Position numbers and translations under genes: made by a program. The notes beneath the pieces were generated by a model. The model made no database searches and was not told the DNA's origin. It worked only from the letters and a program-made list of their open reading frames with translations. From Agrobacterium salinitolerans (lineage in GTDB: Bacteria > Pseudomonadota > Alphaproteobacteria > Rhizobiales > Rhizobiaceae), in assembly GCF_002008225.1 (NCBI RefSeq), contig NZ_MRDH01000006.1, positions 124,001-188,000 on the forward strand: a stretch of 64,000 nucleotides of DNA. The letters run 5' to 3'. Positions 10,327-17,417 of the stretch are shown piece by piece (within the stretch, counting starts at the first letter, position 1; every line of letters begins with the position of its first letter).

Positions 10327-10926
10327 ATGACGAAGGTTCTGGTACTTTATTACTCCTCTTACGGCCATATCGAGAAAATGGCTTATGCGGTTGCCGAGGG
10401 CGTGAAGTCCACCGGCGCGGAAGCCGTGGTGAAGCGCGTTCCCGAACTCGTTCCGGAAGAAGTTGCAAAGTCCTCCCATTTCAAGCTGGATCAGCCGGCC
10501 CCGGTGGCGACGGTGGACGAACTGGCGGATTACGACGCCATCATCGTCGGCGCCGGCACACGTTTTGGCACGGTCGCCTCGCAGATGCGCAATTTCTGGG
10601 ACCAGACAGGCGGCCTGTGGTTCAGTGGCAAGCTGGTCGGCAAGGTCGGCTCGGCCTTCACGTCGTCCGCCACCCAGCATGGTGGCCAGGAATCCACCAT
10701 TCTCGGCTTTATCCCTACCTTCCTGCACCACGGCATGGCCGTTGTCGGCCTGCCCTATGCTTTCCAGGGCCAGATGGGCGTCGATGAAATCAAGGGCGGT
10801 TCGCCCTATGGCGCCTCCACCATCACCGATGGCGACGGTTCGCGCCAGCCTTCCGAAATCGAGCTGGAAGCCGCTCGTTATCAGGGTGCCCATGTCGCCA
10901 AGCTGGCGGCCAAGCTTTCTGCCTGA
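10327..10926 (+). CDS. wrbA: NAD(P)H:quinone oxidoreductase, flavodoxin-like
   Basis: A 199-residue WrbA, an FMN enzyme that reduces quinones by two electrons and protects against oxidative stress. The protein begins [19 protein letters not shown], the flavodoxin phosphate loop; [20 protein letters not shown] and the [12 protein letters not shown] segment are typical WrbA FMN and active-site loops. The start is preceded by AAAGGA at good spacing. The frame is open upstream to an ATG at 10255 that would add 24 residues, but these are not part of the family. A strong terminator follows. Confidence 0.95.
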   Translation: MTKVLVLYYSSYGHIEKMAYAVAEGVKSTGAEAVVKRVPELVPEEVAKSSHFKLDQPAPVATVDELADYDAIIVGAGTRFGTVASQMRNFWDQTGGLWFSGKLVGKVGSAFTSSATQHGGQESTILGFIPTFLHHGMAVVGLPYAFQGQMGVDEIKGGSPYGASTITDGDGSRQPSEIELEAARYQGAHVAKLAAKLSA

Positions 10927-10950
10927 TGGGATGATGTGTTGAAACAGAAA

Positions 10951-10976
10951 TGCGGCCCAAAAGGCCGCATTTTTTA
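10951..10976 (+). terminator. Terminator of wrbA
   Basis: TGCGGCC / GGCCGCA stem with a four- to five-base loop followed by six T residues, 25 bases after wrbA. Confidence 0.92.
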
Positions 10977-11027
10977 TGCCGGAACGTCAAGTCGCCGGTT
11001 CTGTCGGAGACAGATTTTTGAGGTCGC

Positions 11028-11117
11028 TCAAATCGGTGGGTTGACCATGAAAAGGCAGCTTGCGACCACGAAGCCGATCATCGAGATTTCCAGAAAACCG
11101 TTCAATCCGTCACGCAT
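11028..11117 (-). CDS. 29-residue single-helix membrane microprotein
   Basis: The minus strand encodes MRDGLNGFLEISMIGFVV followed by a hydrophobic stretch and a short NPPI tail. An AGGAGG ribosome site stands nine bases upstream of the ATG at 11117, one of the best in the window. Residues 9-25 form one likely transmembrane helix with a single cysteine. It is far shorter than usual annotation limits. I recognise no family. It may pair functionally with the similar microprotein at 11247-11336. Confidence 0.6.
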   Translation of the reverse strand: MRDGLNGFLEISMIGFVVASCLFMVNPPI

Positions 11118-11246
11118 TCCAACCATCCTCCTGTCGAGTGAAAAGAGAACGGGCAAAGCTTATCGCGGTTCCATAACGAAAGAATGAAATTCAGCAAATT
11201 CCCAAATCCAGCCTCTCCGCCGTCCGACGGAGGGCGTTTTCACGCT

Positions 11247-11336
11247 TCAGCCAGTGACGACGAAAGCGACCACGAGGTGGCCGAGAAGGCCGATCGCCAG
11301 GCAGGAGAGGAGAAAAATGAACAGGGCTTTTTTCAT
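11247..11336 (-). CDS. Second 29-residue single-helix membrane microprotein
   Basis: The minus strand encodes MKKALFIFLLSCLAIGLL followed by GHLVVAFVVTG and a stop. It is a two-lysine N-terminus followed by a continuous hydrophobic helix, so either a membrane microprotein or a bare signal-anchor. The ribosome site is moderate (CCGGAA). Same strand, same length and same single-helix design as the gene at 11028-11117, about 130 bases downstream. No family recognised. Confidence 0.5.
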   Translation of the reverse strand: MKKALFIFLLSCLAIGLLGHLVVAFVVTG

Positions 11337-11438
11337 ATTTCCGGAAGCTTCCATCTGTTGCGATCCATCGAACCTGTCTTTTTGAAAACGCAGCGCTTCT
11401 GGCGGCATTTATAGTCTGCGGCCCCAGTTATTTCGACG

Positions 11439-11684
11439 TCAGGCCTTGATATCGAGGCCCGCTTCGATTGCGGCTGCGATGAAGGCCTTGCGCGCATCCT
11501 CGGGCTTTTTCCGGCCTGCATCGACGGCGGCGCAGATCAGCAGCGCCTTGTCCAGCGCATCGCCGTCTTCTATCGGCCAGTCCTCGATCAGCGCCCAGGA
11601 GGCGGCCTGCGTGGTGTCGATGCTCGTGTAATCGCCCGGCGTTTCGAACGCGATCAGGACGGGTTTCTGCCAGCGCGTATTCAT
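11439..11684 (-). CDS. DUF982 family protein
   Basis: An 81-residue small acidic protein typical of rhizobia: MNTRWQKPVLIAFETPGDY opening, a WALIEDWP segment and a helical alanine-rich C-terminus with ARKAFIAAAIEAG. This matches the DUF982 family, present in many paralogues in Rhizobiaceae and of unknown function. The start has a modest GATAGG site. It stands alone between small membrane protein genes. Confidence 0.8.
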   Translation of the reverse strand: MNTRWQKPVLIAFETPGDYTSIDTTQAASWALIEDWPIEDGDALDKALLICAAVDAGRKKPEDARKAFIAAAIEAGLDIKA

Positions 11685-11778
11685 CGCCTATCCATCGTGG
11701 TTGTTGCGCCCGGCTCTAAACCAAGCGGTCAGGATGCGCAATCCCGTTGCGGATGCGTTTCTGCCGGTTACGGTGCGG

Positions 11779-12084
11779 TCAGTCGTCGCGCCCGAACAGC
11801 CATTCGCGGATGATGCGGCGGTCGATGAGTTCCAGCGAGCGGTCCGGCGCGATGCGGTAGGTTTCCACCGCTCTCGTGCTGCCGTCGATGCGGAACTCAT
11901 GGGTGAAAGTGCTGCCGATTGGCGATTTCGTCAGTTTGGTTCGCGGCTGGCCCCTGTAGATGATGCTGCCGGGGATGGGTTCGACATAGGGCGCGGGGCC
12001 GAGATAGGCGGCCGGCCCGGCCGTGGTGCATCCGGCAAGCGCCAGTGCAAGCGCGATAGCGGCCGACGATACGAGCGTTTTCAT
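11779..12084 (-). CDS. Small outer-membrane-type lipoprotein
   Basis: A 101-residue precursor with a clear lipoprotein signal: positively charged start, hydrophobic ALALALAG and the lipobox cysteine at residue 19. After processing a Pro/Tyr-rich linker (about 25-45) leads into a small beta-like domain containing THEFRIDGSTRAVETYRI. The ribosome site GGGAGGACAGG is strong. Function unknown; the next gene upstream is another tiny membrane protein in the same direction. Confidence 0.75.
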   Translation of the reverse strand: MKTLVSSAAIALALALAGCTTAGPAAYLGPAPYVEPIPGSIIYRGQPRTKLTKSPIGSTFTHEFRIDGSTRAVETYRIAPDRSLELIDRRIIREWLFGRDD

Positions 12085-12167
12085 CCTGTCCTCCCAAGTG
12101 CGTCTGTGAAAACGATGTCGAGGCGCGACGGTTCCCGGCGGCAGAGGGGCGGAGACGATTTTCCCGA

Positions 12168-12272
12168 CTATTTGCTCTTCGGTTTCTGAATGTCGCGCGC
12201 GACCCAGCGAAAGAAAAAATAGACGAGGAGGCCAAAGATGAAAAGCGGGATGAGGTTCGCAAAACCGGACAT
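12168..12272 (-). CDS. 34-residue membrane microprotein
   Basis: Encodes MSGFANLIPLFIFGLLVYFF followed by RWVARDIQKPKSK: one transmembrane helix (about 7-22) and a basic, lysine-rich C-terminal tail, topology probably N-out. A GGAGGGAGAAACGAG stretch lies upstream, at longer than ideal spacing. It ends about 80 bases before the lipoprotein gene in the same direction, so the two may share a transcript. No family recognised. Confidence 0.5.
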   Translation of the reverse strand: MSGFANLIPLFIFGLLVYFFFRWVARDIQKPKSK

Positions 12273-12407
12273 GTGATGCTCGTTTCTCCCTCCCGGTCCG
12301 GGGTCTAGCCGGAGTGAAACCGGCAATGCAAGCGAAAGGCAGGAGATAGCCGGTAAAATATCCGTGTGCCTGCGAAGGTGAAGGGGATATGAGGGGCTGT
12401 TGGGAGG

Positions 12408-12461
12408 GGCGGGAGAGATCCGGCGCACTGCCAGTGATGCCGGATCTCTCCGTCTCCCGCC
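12408..12461. repeat. Very strong intergenic hairpin
   Basis: Nested palindrome: arms of 13 bases (12412-12424 with 12439-12451) pair perfectly, an inner CACTG/CAGTG pair closes the loop, and outer GGCGGGAGA (12408-12416) can alternatively pair with 12453-12461. No T run follows on either side. It may be a repeat unit, an RNA structure or a bidirectional barrier. Confidence 0.6.
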
Positions 12462-12794
12462 AGTTTCAGGGGACGGGTGACTGGCATTAATATGACGGAC
12501 AACCGTCAATAGACATAGGCCGAGAAATCACCTCGGATAAATCGCTGCTTTGGTCATCCCGGTGAAGGCCGGCCCGCCACAGCTCCTGAGGGCTTTTGTG
12601 GCGACCTAACTTGGCGGAGAATTATTTCCCGAGACGGAGCGGCAAGGCAGCATTTCAGAATTTCCGGTGTAACCCGTTGAAACTGAAGAGGATGCGTTTC
12701 CACCCTTATGCTGCCGGCTATAGAGAGAAGGGAACTTTTTGCGCGTTTCATCATTCAAACATGCAGGACATATGCCAATAGTGGAGGGTTACAC
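12462..12794. other. Intergenic region before the DUF3309 gene
   Basis: About 330 bases in which I see no gene. It contains a small TGACGG/CCGTCA hairpin (12492-12507). A GGAAC motif at 12730 could be part of a stress sigma (EcfG-type) promoter, but the matching CGTT at the right distance is not present. Confidence 0.4.
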
Positions 12795-12947
12795 ATGCTC
12801 GGCACCATCCTCGTCATCCTTCTCATTCTTTTTCTCATCGGCGCACTGCCAAGCTGGGGTTACCATAATTATGGCTACGGCCCGTCAGGCGGTCTCGGAC
12901 TGGTTCTGGTCATCGTCCTGATCCTGGTTCTGCTTGGGCGAATCTGA
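12795..12947 (+). CDS. DUF3309 small membrane protein
   Basis: A 50-residue protein of two hydrophobic helices (about 2-17 and 33-48) joined by a Tyr/Gly-rich turn, LPSWGYHNYGYGPSGG. This is the DUF3309 pattern, common in alphaproteobacteria and often expressed under stress; no biochemical function is known. The ribosome site GGAGGG is well placed. A strong terminator follows at 12974. Confidence 0.85.
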   Translation: MLGTILVILLILFLIGALPSWGYHNYGYGPSGGLGLVLVIVLILVLLGRI

Positions 12948-12973
12948 CCTTCCGGCACAGCAAATGCAGCATC

Positions 12974-13014
12974 GCCCGCAACGGCGCAAACGCGCCGGGT
13001 GCGGGCTTTGTTTG
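12974..13014 (+). terminator. Terminator after the DUF3309 gene
   Basis: Long hairpin with GCCCGCA..GGCGC and GCGCC..TGCGGGC arms and an AAAC loop, followed by TTTGTTTG. Confidence 0.85.
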
Positions 13015-13186
13015 TTCCGAAATATGCAGCGGATACGAAAAGCTTCATAATCTTAAGCGCTTAGGAGTTCGGCTGCTGTGGTGTGCCGGTCCGGCCCGAA
13101 AAAACACCACATTCGGAACGAACCCTCTTGCGCCCATAATGGATTCGTTCTAAATGCCCGCCATCGCTTGATTGATGAGCGTGTGA

Positions 13187-13260
13187 GGCCTCGTGGCGGA
13201 GTGGTGACGCAGAGGACTGCAAATCCTTGTACCCCGGTTCAATTCCGGGCGAGGCCTCCA
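13187..13260 (+). tRNA. tRNA-Cys (anticodon GCA)
   Basis: A complete 74-nucleotide tRNA: acceptor stem GGCCTCG pairs with CGAGGCC, discriminator T, encoded CCA; anticodon GCA at 13219-13221 in a CTGCAAA loop; T arm CCCCGG-TTCAATT-CCGGG. A possible promoter (TTGCGC at 13128 and TAAATG, 17-base spacer) lies upstream. Its 3' part from the anticodon loop onward is repeated at 29610-29657, so this tRNA is the integration site of the following element and stays intact. Confidence 0.97.
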
Positions 13261-13264
13261 AAAA
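13217..13264 (+). repeat. attL: 48-bp direct repeat inside tRNA-Cys
   Basis: Identical over 48 bases to 29610-29657. It starts at the base before the TGCAAA of the anticodon loop and runs five A residues past the CC of the CCA end. This copy belongs to the intact tRNA gene. Confidence 0.95.
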
Positions 13265-13389
13265 TTTCACCTTATAAAACAAGCGCTTGCAGTCGAAACT
13301 TCAATTTTTTTGTAGGGTTTCGTGTCGCGGTGTGTTGCGACCCGTTTCCCCGTGATTGCGGGCGCTTCCTTCTAGTCACGGCGAATCCA

Positions 13390-13408
13390 TGCAACATGAG
13401 TTGCGACA
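13390..13408 (+). promoter_or_regulatory. Candidate integrase arm-type site, left end
   Basis: TGCAACATGAGTTGCGACA is matched in the same orientation at 29551-29568 (TGCAACATAATTGCGACA), close to the other att repeat. Shared motifs near both element ends are expected for integrase arm-binding sites. Confidence 0.45.
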
Positions 13409-13422
13409 TGGAGAACCGCGTT

Positions 13423-13614
13423 ATGAGAGACAGAAGTGAAATATTTCACTGGAATAAGGCGGCGATTCGCCTGGCCGCCGACATAGCGAAAGAGAAGGGC
13501 GTTATCGTCAAACTCAATCGCGACGGATCAATTCACGTCACACCTTTACAAGACGATGCTGTGGAGGAGATGCGCACTTTCATTGCATCTCAAGCGTTGC
13601 CTGAGGCGTGGTGA
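13423..13614 (+). CDS. Small phage-type protein of unknown function
   Basis: A 63-residue protein starting MRDRSEIFHWNKAAIRLAAD, with a helical first half and a short KLNRDGSIHVTP beta hairpin. The ATG at 13423 has GGAG nine bases upstream; in-frame ATGs at 13396 and 13408 are less well supported. It is the first gene inside the left end of the element, downstream of the candidate arm site. It resembles the next gene in its IAKEKGVIVK / IAKQCGVIVE segment, so the two small proteins may be distant relatives. Confidence 0.6.
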   Translation: MRDRSEIFHWNKAAIRLAADIAKEKGVIVKLNRDGSIHVTPLQDDAVEEMRTFIASQALPEAW

Positions 13615-13647
13615 CTGTTCAGCGGACGAATACCTGATTGAAGCGGT

Positions 13648-14109
13648 ATGGATGTTGGAATGACAACCAAGGCGTTGGTGACGAAATCAGAGCTTCTGAG
13701 GATGGCCAAAATTGCGAAGCAGTGTGGCGTTATCGTAGAGCAAGAGTACAAGGGCGTGATCGTTCGCGTTGCGCCAATCGACGCTGGAAGCGTAAAGCCG
13801 GCGAAGACGGAGCCTCGCTGGGCACCGGCTGAAGATGCGCCGCCGCCGCCCATACAACCTCCACTGAACAGGTACGAGGAAGCGGTGATGAAGACTCTCG
13901 CAGCAATCGGACCGAACGCAAAACTGCGCTACACCCAGCTACGGTCATTTGGGCCAGCGACGGAAGAAAAACTCTTGGCGCGCGGATACATAGATGTAAT
14001 TCGACCAGCCGGGGGAAGGTTGAAGGACGAGGTCGTTTGCCTCACCGAAAAAGGTTTTGATGACTGGCAAAAGCACCGCGATCACATCAGCAGCCATCCT
14101 TACTTATAG
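13648..14109 (+). CDS. Hypothetical element protein with possible winged-helix C-terminus
   Basis: A 153-residue protein. Residues 5-50 (KALVTKSELLRMAKIAKQCG, then IVRVAPID) resemble the preceding small protein; a Pro-rich linker (PPPPIQPP near residue 67-74) joins this to a C-terminal domain of about 75 residues whose pattern (YEEAVMKTLAAIG, TEEKLLARGYIDV, VCLTEKGFDDW) looks like a winged helix. Its stop overlaps the end of the convergent gene 14104-14430 by six bases. No family recognised. Confidence 0.65.
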   Translation: MDVGMTTKALVTKSELLRMAKIAKQCGVIVEQEYKGVIVRVAPIDAGSVKPAKTEPRWAPAEDAPPPPIQPPLNRYEEAVMKTLAAIGPNAKLRYTQLRSFGPATEEKLLARGYIDVIRPAGGRLKDEVVCLTEKGFDDWQKHRDHISSHPYL

Positions 14110-14430
14110 GCTGGTGCCGTCATCCTGACACCCGCTCCGATCTCGCATCATCTTACTCGCGATGCTGTTGCCAGACCCATCGAATTTCAAATCACCGCTG
14201 TACGGCCGCCACTCGTCCTCAGAATGGCAGCAATCCTGCTCGTCGCCGTTCTGGTCAGTTTCTTCTGGTTCCCGCTCATCGTCATCTTCCCGGTCGCCCG
14301 CCGCCGGGTCACTGTCCGCCAAATAGGGTTCCATGTTCTCGTCACCGTCGAGAAGATCCAGCAGGGCAACAAGTTCCTCAATCTTGGCTTCCAAGCGAGC
14401 GCGAGTGAATTCGATCTCAGTCCGGTTCAT
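14104..14430 (-). CDS. Acidic hypothetical protein of the left operon
   Basis: A 108-residue protein with an N-terminal helix (residues 1-28, ARLEAKIEELVALLDLLDG) followed by a highly acidic, low-complexity region rich in D, E and N (about 30-80). Its start overlaps the stop of 14427-14639 (ATGA). Acidic, disordered phage proteins often act as DNA mimics or inhibitors, but nothing in this sequence proves it. Confidence 0.65.
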   Translation of the reverse strand: MNRTEIEFTRARLEAKIEELVALLDLLDGDENMEPYLADSDPAAGDREDDDEREPEETDQNGDEQDCCHSEDEWRPYSGDLKFDGSGNSIASKMMRDRSGCQDDGTSL

Positions 14431-14639
14431 GTTGCCTCCCTCCGACTTTCGGCTGCAGGGGCCACCATCGCGAACGCGGCGTTATCTGAATGCTGGATGT
14501 GAACGCGCCACGTCATGCCGTGGATCTTCTGCATCGCTTGCGCGAGCTCGGTCGCTAGGCGATCAACTTCGGAAATCAGATCCTTCCCGCCATCCAACTG
14601 GCGGGAAATGTCGGGGTGAATTGCCGCAGCGATCTTCAT
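14427..14639 (-). CDS. Small hypothetical protein of the left operon
   Basis: A 70-residue, mainly helical protein (ISEVDRLATELAQAMQKIHG) with a short beta-like MTWRVHIQHSD segment. It overlaps both neighbours by ATGA, so it is the middle gene of a translationally coupled trio. The segment LATELAQAM..W.V.I is similar in layout to the C-terminal part of the upstream gene product (LSWELSEALSRYQNGAFQAV), hinting at a shared small domain. Confidence 0.6.
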   Translation of the reverse strand: MKIAAAIHPDISRQLDGGKDLISEVDRLATELAQAMQKIHGMTWRVHIQHSDNAAFAMVAPAAESRREAT

Positions 14640-15139
14640 GCCTTTGCCCTCAGATCGAACACGCCGACCTTAGTCAGCATGACAGTGTGACCGGCCGAGG
14701 CGGAGGGCAGAACCACCGCTTGAAAAGCGCCGTTCTGATACCGGCTCAAGGCTTCGGAAAGCTCCCACGAGAGGCGCTCGACATGATCAACCGGCAATTC
14801 GTCGCGAGTTTCCCTCATAGGGAAGGAAGCAAACCCGTTAAACGAGGGCGGAATCGGAGGCATTACGTGAGCAGACCATTTCGCGTTGTCGCAGTCCGCG
14901 AGTGTGTCCGAAAGCTCTTTCATCAGACGGCGCGCCTTGGTCCACGGATGTTCCTCGGTGCCGGGAATGGTAAGCTTGGTGTAAACGCCGTGCTTGTTGG
15001 CGGTAACCTGGTCAATCATCAGATTGGGATTAGCACGGATGATTTTCCCAGCTTCTTCGAGGGTGGCGTCGAGCCGCTTCTTCGGGGATTGCGCTTCAGC
15101 GGGCATGGCTTCGCCAGCGGCCGGAATCGTATTCGGCAT
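14636..15139 (-). CDS. Hypothetical protein, first gene of the left operon
   Basis: A 167-residue protein starting MPNTIPAAGEAMPAEAQSPK, with an AAAGGGA ribosome site nine bases upstream. It contains two similar helix-strand units (about 60-95 and 120-150: LMKELSDTLADCDNAKWSAHV and LSWELSEALSRYQNGAFQAV). I recognise no family. It is divergent from the XRE regulator gene and is probably controlled by the operators between them. Confidence 0.65.
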   Translation of the reverse strand: MPNTIPAAGEAMPAEAQSPKKRLDATLEEAGKIIRANPNLMIDQVTANKHGVYTKLTIPGTEEHPWTKARRLMKELSDTLADCDNAKWSAHVMPPIPPSFNGFASFPMRETRDELPVDHVERLSWELSEALSRYQNGAFQAVVLPSASAGHTVMLTKVGVFDLRAKA

Positions 15140-15171
15140 GATACATTTCCCTTTGTTTATGAGCATTTTCT

Positions 15172-15229
15172 GTTTATACGTAAACCATAACGGTTAACCA
15201 AGGTCAACAGTAAATGTTTACGTGTAAGC
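15172..15229. promoter_or_regulatory. Divergent control region with repeated GTTTA-N4-TAA palindromes
   Basis: GTTTATACGTAAAC (15172-15185) and GTTTACGTGTAAGC (15216-15229) share the inverted half-sites GTTTA and TAAAC/TAAGC with a four-base centre; a third half-site GTTTATATA lies at 15237. They sit between the start of the leftward trio and the XRE regulator gene, the expected place for operators of that regulator. Confidence 0.55.
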
Positions 15230-15266
15230 AAAAATTGTTTATATAGAGGCATGCCAAGAGGGACTG

Positions 15267-15509
15267 ATGTTGAGAGCAAATCAAATCCGGGCCGCGCGAG
15301 CCCTGTTAAACTGGTCGCAATCGGAGCTTGTCGAGAAGTCGGGCTTATCGCTGACGACGATCCGTCGCATGGAGGACGATAAGATCGGGCCAGAAAGAAG
15401 TTCGGCTGGCAATGTCGCCACCGTGACGAGGATCATCGAAGACGCTGGCGTCACCTTCTTGAGCGACGGTGAAGTGGTCGAAGGTGGCCCAGGCGTGAGG
15501 ATGTCATGA
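15267..15509 (+). CDS. XRE-family helix-turn-helix regulator
   Basis: An 80-residue DNA-binding protein. Residues 5-40 (RAARALLNWSQSELVEKSGL followed by SLTTIRRMEDDKIGPERS) are a classic Cro/C1-type helix-turn-helix. The C-terminus, TVTRIIEDAGVTFLSDG followed by VEGGPGVRM, is the common short tail of small rhizobial XRE proteins. AGAGGGA precedes the ATG. It overlaps the next gene by ATGA, so the regulator and the membrane protein form one operon. It probably represses its own promoter and the divergent trio. Confidence 0.85.
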   Translation: MLRANQIRAARALLNWSQSELVEKSGLSLTTIRRMEDDKIGPERSSAGNVATVTRIIEDAGVTFLSDGEVVEGGPGVRMS

Positions 15510-15943
15510 ACGGACTTTGGCAAAACTCGATAGCTACCGTCGGCGTGGTTAGTGGCTTGCTTTCAATTATCGCCATGATTGCTCCTTTCCCCGTTAGAGA
15601 GAGTAGAGTCGCGATCGGTCTATACGTGATTGTCGTCGCAATTCTGGCCACGTTTGCTACTCATTTCTCAAGCCGATTGACACGGATTGAGGAAGTTTCG
15701 CGGGTAGCGGATCAGATGGTGAAGGAAAGACAAGTGAACTACACCCATCGAGCATTTGTACTCGCCAGCTTGTCCTTTTTGGAGAAGAACAAGGATCTTT
15801 TTCCGGACACCTACGACCGAGCAAAAAAGCTCTGCGAAACGTTCCGATGCGGTGATCCCGAGGCCTCGTTGGAGATGATCGAACTGTCCTATACGATGGC
15901 GGGCATTGTCAGGGGACTTGGGACAATGTCGTCATCCAAGTAA
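15506..15943 (+). CDS. Two-helix membrane protein coupled to the XRE regulator
   Basis: A 145-residue protein with two N-terminal transmembrane helices (about 8-27 and 34-53) and a soluble helical domain of 90 residues rich in charged positions. No known family. Because it overlaps the regulator gene by ATGA, its level is tied to that of the repressor. Possible roles are superinfection exclusion or a membrane toxin controlled by the repressor; both are inference. Confidence 0.65.
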   Translation: MNGLWQNSIATVGVVSGLLSIIAMIAPFPVRESRVAIGLYVIVVAILATFATHFSSRLTRIEEVSRVADQMVKERQVNYTHRAFVLASLSFLEKNKDLFPDTYDRAKKLCETFRCGDPEASLEMIELSYTMAGIVRGLGTMSSSK

Positions 15944-15995
15944 GCGGTAGTGAGAAACCCGCTTGTCGCTACCAGTTGACCCCGGAGGTTATCTA

Positions 15996-16301
15996 ATGGG
16001 CGTGCGTAGAACGCCGACGTTTCCGCCTGACACTTGGCCGCCGAGGATGATGGCCGACATGGCAGCTGCTTATTGTGGCGAGCGTCACGTCGAAGATTTT
16101 CTCGAGCGGGTAGGTACCTCTTATCCGCAGCCGCGAGTCATCGAGACTGCTCGGCGCAAGTTTTGGTATCGTGTCGATTTGGACCGAGCCATGAGCATCG
16201 GTGCTGCTGAATCTGGTCCTAGTATGGGAGCGATTTTCCGCGCGAAGATGCAGGAGAAGAAGCGTTCGGCGGCGAAAGCAAAGCTGAACGACGAGGTCTG
16301 A
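15996..16301 (+). CDS. Excisionase-like winged-helix protein
   Basis: A 101-residue protein. The segment TWPPRMMADMAAAYCGERHV, then EDFLERVGTSYPQPRV and KFWYRVDLDRAM, follows the layout of a winged-helix excisionase or AlpA-type DNA-binding domain that is frequent in rhizobial prophages. A perfect GGAGG lies seven bases before the ATG at 15996; a TTG 33 bases upstream in the same frame is less likely. It lies next to the second recombinase gene and could be its recombination directionality factor. Confidence 0.6.
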   Translation: MGVRRTPTFPPDTWPPRMMADMAAAYCGERHVEDFLERVGTSYPQPRVIETARRKFWYRVDLDRAMSIGAAESGPSMGAIFRAKMQEKKRSAAKAKLNDEV

Positions 16302-16321
16302 CGCCATCTTTCAGGGTGTTC

Positions 16322-16364
16322 GCATGACACGAATACCTCTGCACGTGCATGACACACATACCTC
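16322..16364 (+). repeat. Two 18-bp direct repeats upstream of the second recombinase
   Basis: GCATGACACGAATACCTC (16322-16339) and GCATGACACACATACCTC (16347-16364) differ at two positions and are 25 bases apart. They lie 76-118 bases before the recombinase start, a likely place for recombinase binding or operator sites. Confidence 0.55.
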
Positions 16365-16439
16365 GGGGCACCTGCACCATACAGGCACCCGAGCCCCAAA
16401 ATGTGCCGGTGGGGCACGCTATGAAAAGGAGAGCATTGA

Positions 16440-17417
16440 ATGTCCGCATTGACGTTGATCTCCTCACAGCCGGGAATAGAGGCTGTCTCCGATCTCTCTG
16501 TCTCCGATCTCTCTGACGCTGCGCTCGACTACGGCCGCGCTGCGCTATCCAGCAACACCATGCGGGCCTACAGAAGCGACTGGCAGGATTTTCAGGACTG
16601 GTGTGCGGCTCGCGACCGATCGCATCAGCCGGCCACCCCTGCGACCGTGGCCAACTATGCATCGTCTCTGGCCGAGGCTGGGAAGAAGGTGCCCACAATC
16701 GCCCGCAAGTTGGCCGCCATTCGCTTCTTTCACCGCGGCGCTGGCCTGGATAACCCGACCGATAATGCGGGCGTGGCGGCCATCCTGAAGGGCATACGCC
16801 GCACAGTGGGCACAGCGGCCCGCCAGAAGGCTCCAGCAACGGTTGACGTCATTCATGCCATGATGGCGCGGATCAACGCTGACAGCCTCCAGGGCAAGCG
16901 TGATAGGGCATTGCTGTTGCTTGGCTTCGCTGGCGCCTTCCGTCGATCGGAGCTTGTGGCTATCACTGTCGAGGATCTGACGTTCAGCGAAGAAGGCGTG
17001 GACGTGTTCTTGCCGAAATCGAAGACCGACCAGGAGGCGAAGGGCCAGTCGGTAGCCATCCTGAACGGCAAGGCTCTGAAACCCGCTGACAGGCTCAAGG
17101 AGTGGCTTCAGGCGGCGGGGATAAGCTCGGGCCCTATCTTCCGCCGCTTCAATCGGGGTGACCGCCTGACGGCCGAGACGCTGACGGATCAAGCCGTGGC
17201 GCTGATCGTGAAGAAATATGCCGACGCGGCCGGCCTCGATGTGGCGAGCCTATCCGGTCACTCGCTGCGCGCTGGCTTTGTTACCTCGGCGGCAGAGAAC
17301 CGGGCGAGCATATCGCGCATCATGGAAGTGACCCGGCATCGCGACCCGCGCACCGTGGAAACCTATGTGCGCCGAGCGGACCGGTTCAAGGATCATGCGG
17401 GGGATGGGTTCCTATGA
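16440..17417 (+). CDS. Second tyrosine recombinase (XerC/D-like, short form)
   Basis: A 325-residue tyrosine recombinase with SAM-like core-binding domain (about 25-125) and catalytic domain. The catalytic set is complete: R168 (GAFRRSEL), H274 and R277 (GHSLRAGF), H300 and nucleophile Y309 (TYVRRAD). It lacks the arm-binding domain of phage integrases, like cassette- or Xer-type recombinases. A 15-bp in-frame duplication near the start repeats VSDLS (16485-16514). The ribosome site AAGGAGAG is strong. It overlaps the PIN-domain gene by four bases. The element already has its own integrase at the right end, so this one probably moved with the cargo cassette. Confidence 0.9.
   Translation: MSALTLISSQPGIEAVSDLSVSDLSDAALDYGRAALSSNTMRAYRSDWQDFQDWCAARDRSHQPATPATVANYASSLAEAGKKVPTIARKLAAIRFFHRGAGLDNPTDNAGVAAILKGIRRTVGTAARQKAPATVDVIHAMMARINADSLQGKRDRALLLLGFAGAFRRSELVAITVEDLTFSEEGVDVFLPKSKTDQEAKGQSVAILNGKALKPADRLKEWLQAAGISSGPIFRRFNRGDRLTAETLTDQAVALIVKKYADAAGLDVASLSGHSLRAGFVTSAAENRASISRIMEVTRHRDPRTVETYVRRADRFKDHAGDGFL

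Noticed and set aside
10936-11187. 83-codon plus-strand frame after wrbA
   Set aside because: It starts before and reads through the wrbA terminator, and it is opposite the microprotein at 11028-11117.
13061-13282. Minus-strand open frame containing ASPGIEPGYKDLQ
   Set aside because: It is the antisense of tRNA-Cys; this peptide is a well-known artefact. The same applies to the frame at 29592-29786 over the attR copy.
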